Origin: CAYLZN01 sp964387935
Lineage (GTDB): Bacteria; Acidobacteriota; Vicinamibacteria; Vicinamibacterales; JAFNAJ01
Length of the DNA: 15,304 nucleotides
Direction of reading: 5' to 3'
NCBI GenBank assembly: GCA_964387935.1
Contig: CAYLZN010000114.1
Location: 1 to 15,304, forward strand
The first letter of the stretch is position 1. Each line of letters starts with the position of its first letter. The translations under genes were made by a program, and so were the position numbers. The notes beneath the pieces are model-generated. The model saw nothing but the letters and a program-made list of their open reading frames with translations, searched no databases and was not told the DNA's origin. Shown piece after piece: positions 14,636 to 15,304 of the stretch.

Positions 14636-15304
14636 ATGCGAACCAAGCTCCTTCTCGGCATGTTGGCCGTGGCGGTGGCCGGACTGACGCCCCCCGCCGA
14701 CGCGGACGTGACGGTCGCGATGCAGAACGGCCGGGTGACGGTGATGGCGCAGAACGCCCAACTCCGGCAGATCCTCGCGGAGTGGGCTCGCGTCGGGCAG
14801 ACGAAAATCGTGGGGGCGGAGAAACTCTCGGGGCCGCCGCTGACCCTGCAACTGCAGGATGTCCCTGAACGACAGGCGCTGGAAACGCTGTTGCGCGCGG
14901 CAAGCGGCTACATGGTGGCGCCGCGCGCGATGCCGGCCGCCCACGTCTCCGTCTTCGACCGGATTCTGATCCTGCCCACGAGCACGGCCCCTGCGGCGAC
15001 GGCCGCGGCAGGACGCGGGGGTTCCGCGCCGATGGCGCCCAGGCCCGCGCCCATCCAGCAGGCTCCGCCGATGCAGCCTGCCGAGGAGTCCGACGCGGTG
15101 CCGCTGGACCCGGAGGAGCAGACCCCGGAACTCGACATGCAGGAAGGTCGCGATTTCGACTACGCGAACCCGCAGCAGATGATGCAGCGACGGCAGCAGC
15201 AGATGCAGCAGCCCTCAGGGGCCGCGTCGCCGGCCGGTGCCTCACGTCCCGGGGTCATGATGCAGCCGCCGACGCCCGCCGGACCGGCGGTCTTCCCGGG
15301 AACC
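14636..15304 (+). CDS. Secreted protein with STN-like (secretin/TonB short N-terminal) domain, 3' truncated
   Basis: An open frame of 223 codons runs from ATG 14636 to the last base of the window without a stop. It has a signal peptide (MRTKLLLGML..., cleavage near ADA, about residue 23). Residues 32-95 have the pattern of the short STN domain: a strand VTVMAQNAQL, a helix RQILAEWARVGQT, a strand around residue 58, then LTLQLQDVPERQALETLLR. This domain opens secretins, TonB-dependent receptors and FecR-like proteins. From residue 115 the chain becomes low-complexity, rich in Ala, Pro, Met and Gln (QQMMQRRQQQMQQ at about 180-192), with an acidic patch near 150-170. If a secretin pore domain follows beyond the window this would be a secretion or pilus outer-membrane component; otherwise it is a free-standing adaptor. 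The visible part cannot decide. Confidence 0.75.
   Translation, partial: MRTKLLLGMLAVAVAGLTPPADADVTVAMQNGRVTVMAQNAQLRQILAEWARVGQTKIVGAEKLSGPPLTLQLQDVPERQALETLLRAASGYMVAPRAMPAAHVSVFDRILILPTSTAPAATAAAGRGGSAPMAPRPAPIQQAPPMQPAEESDAVPLDPEEQTPELDMQEGRDFDYANPQQMMQRRQQQMQQPSGAASPAGASRPGVMMQPPTPAGPAVFPGT

Overview
The window is a stretch of very GC-rich bacterial DNA in which every gene lies on the plus strand and neighbouring genes often overlap or abut. The GC content, the gene families (GT9 and GT-C glycosyltransferases, a B12-type radical SAM protein, secreted repeat and HEAT proteins) and the short GTACGCC-type tandem repeat between genes suggest a soil-type Acidobacteriota, perhaps class Vicinamibacteria. 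That placement is an inference; no rRNA or other marker gene is present.

Left part (1-6612) reads as one operon for making a surface glycan. It holds the tail of an unidentified protein, a GT9 heptosyltransferase-like enzyme, a capsule/surface-polysaccharide GT-B-like protein that runs in frame into a B12-binding radical SAM enzyme, and a multi-pass GT-C (PMT/ArnT-like) glycosyltransferase. Stops and starts overlap at 1425-1428 and 4876-4892. The GT-B/radical SAM junction consists of two tandem repeats (12-nt and 7-nt units, 3285-3366). A good extended -10 box and the natural radical SAM start codon lie immediately after it.

Middle part (6613-9410) has a polyprenol-phosphate mannosyltransferase-type GT2 behind its own promoter-like sequence. 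A second unit follows, in which an NAD-dependent sugar-nucleotide epimerase/dehydratase is immediately followed (TGAATG) by a radical SAM/SPASM enzyme. Together with the left operon this gives nucleotide-sugar conversion, a lipid-linked sugar donor, a membrane transferase that could use such a donor, cytosolic transferases and two radical SAM modifying enzymes. This is a plausible set for an unusual, chemically modified cell-surface polysaccharide or glycolipid; the exact product cannot be read from the sequence.

Right part (9411-15304) encodes exported proteins. These are an 870-residue protein with a signal peptide, a propeller-like N-terminal half, a 15-proline linker and four ~108-residue repeats; two tandem paralogous secreted TPR/HEAT-repeat proteins; and, running off the window end, a secreted protein with an STN-like (secretin/TonB short N-terminal) domain and a low-complexity Met/Gln/Pro tail. 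No tRNA, rRNA, CRISPR array, transposase or integrase is visible.
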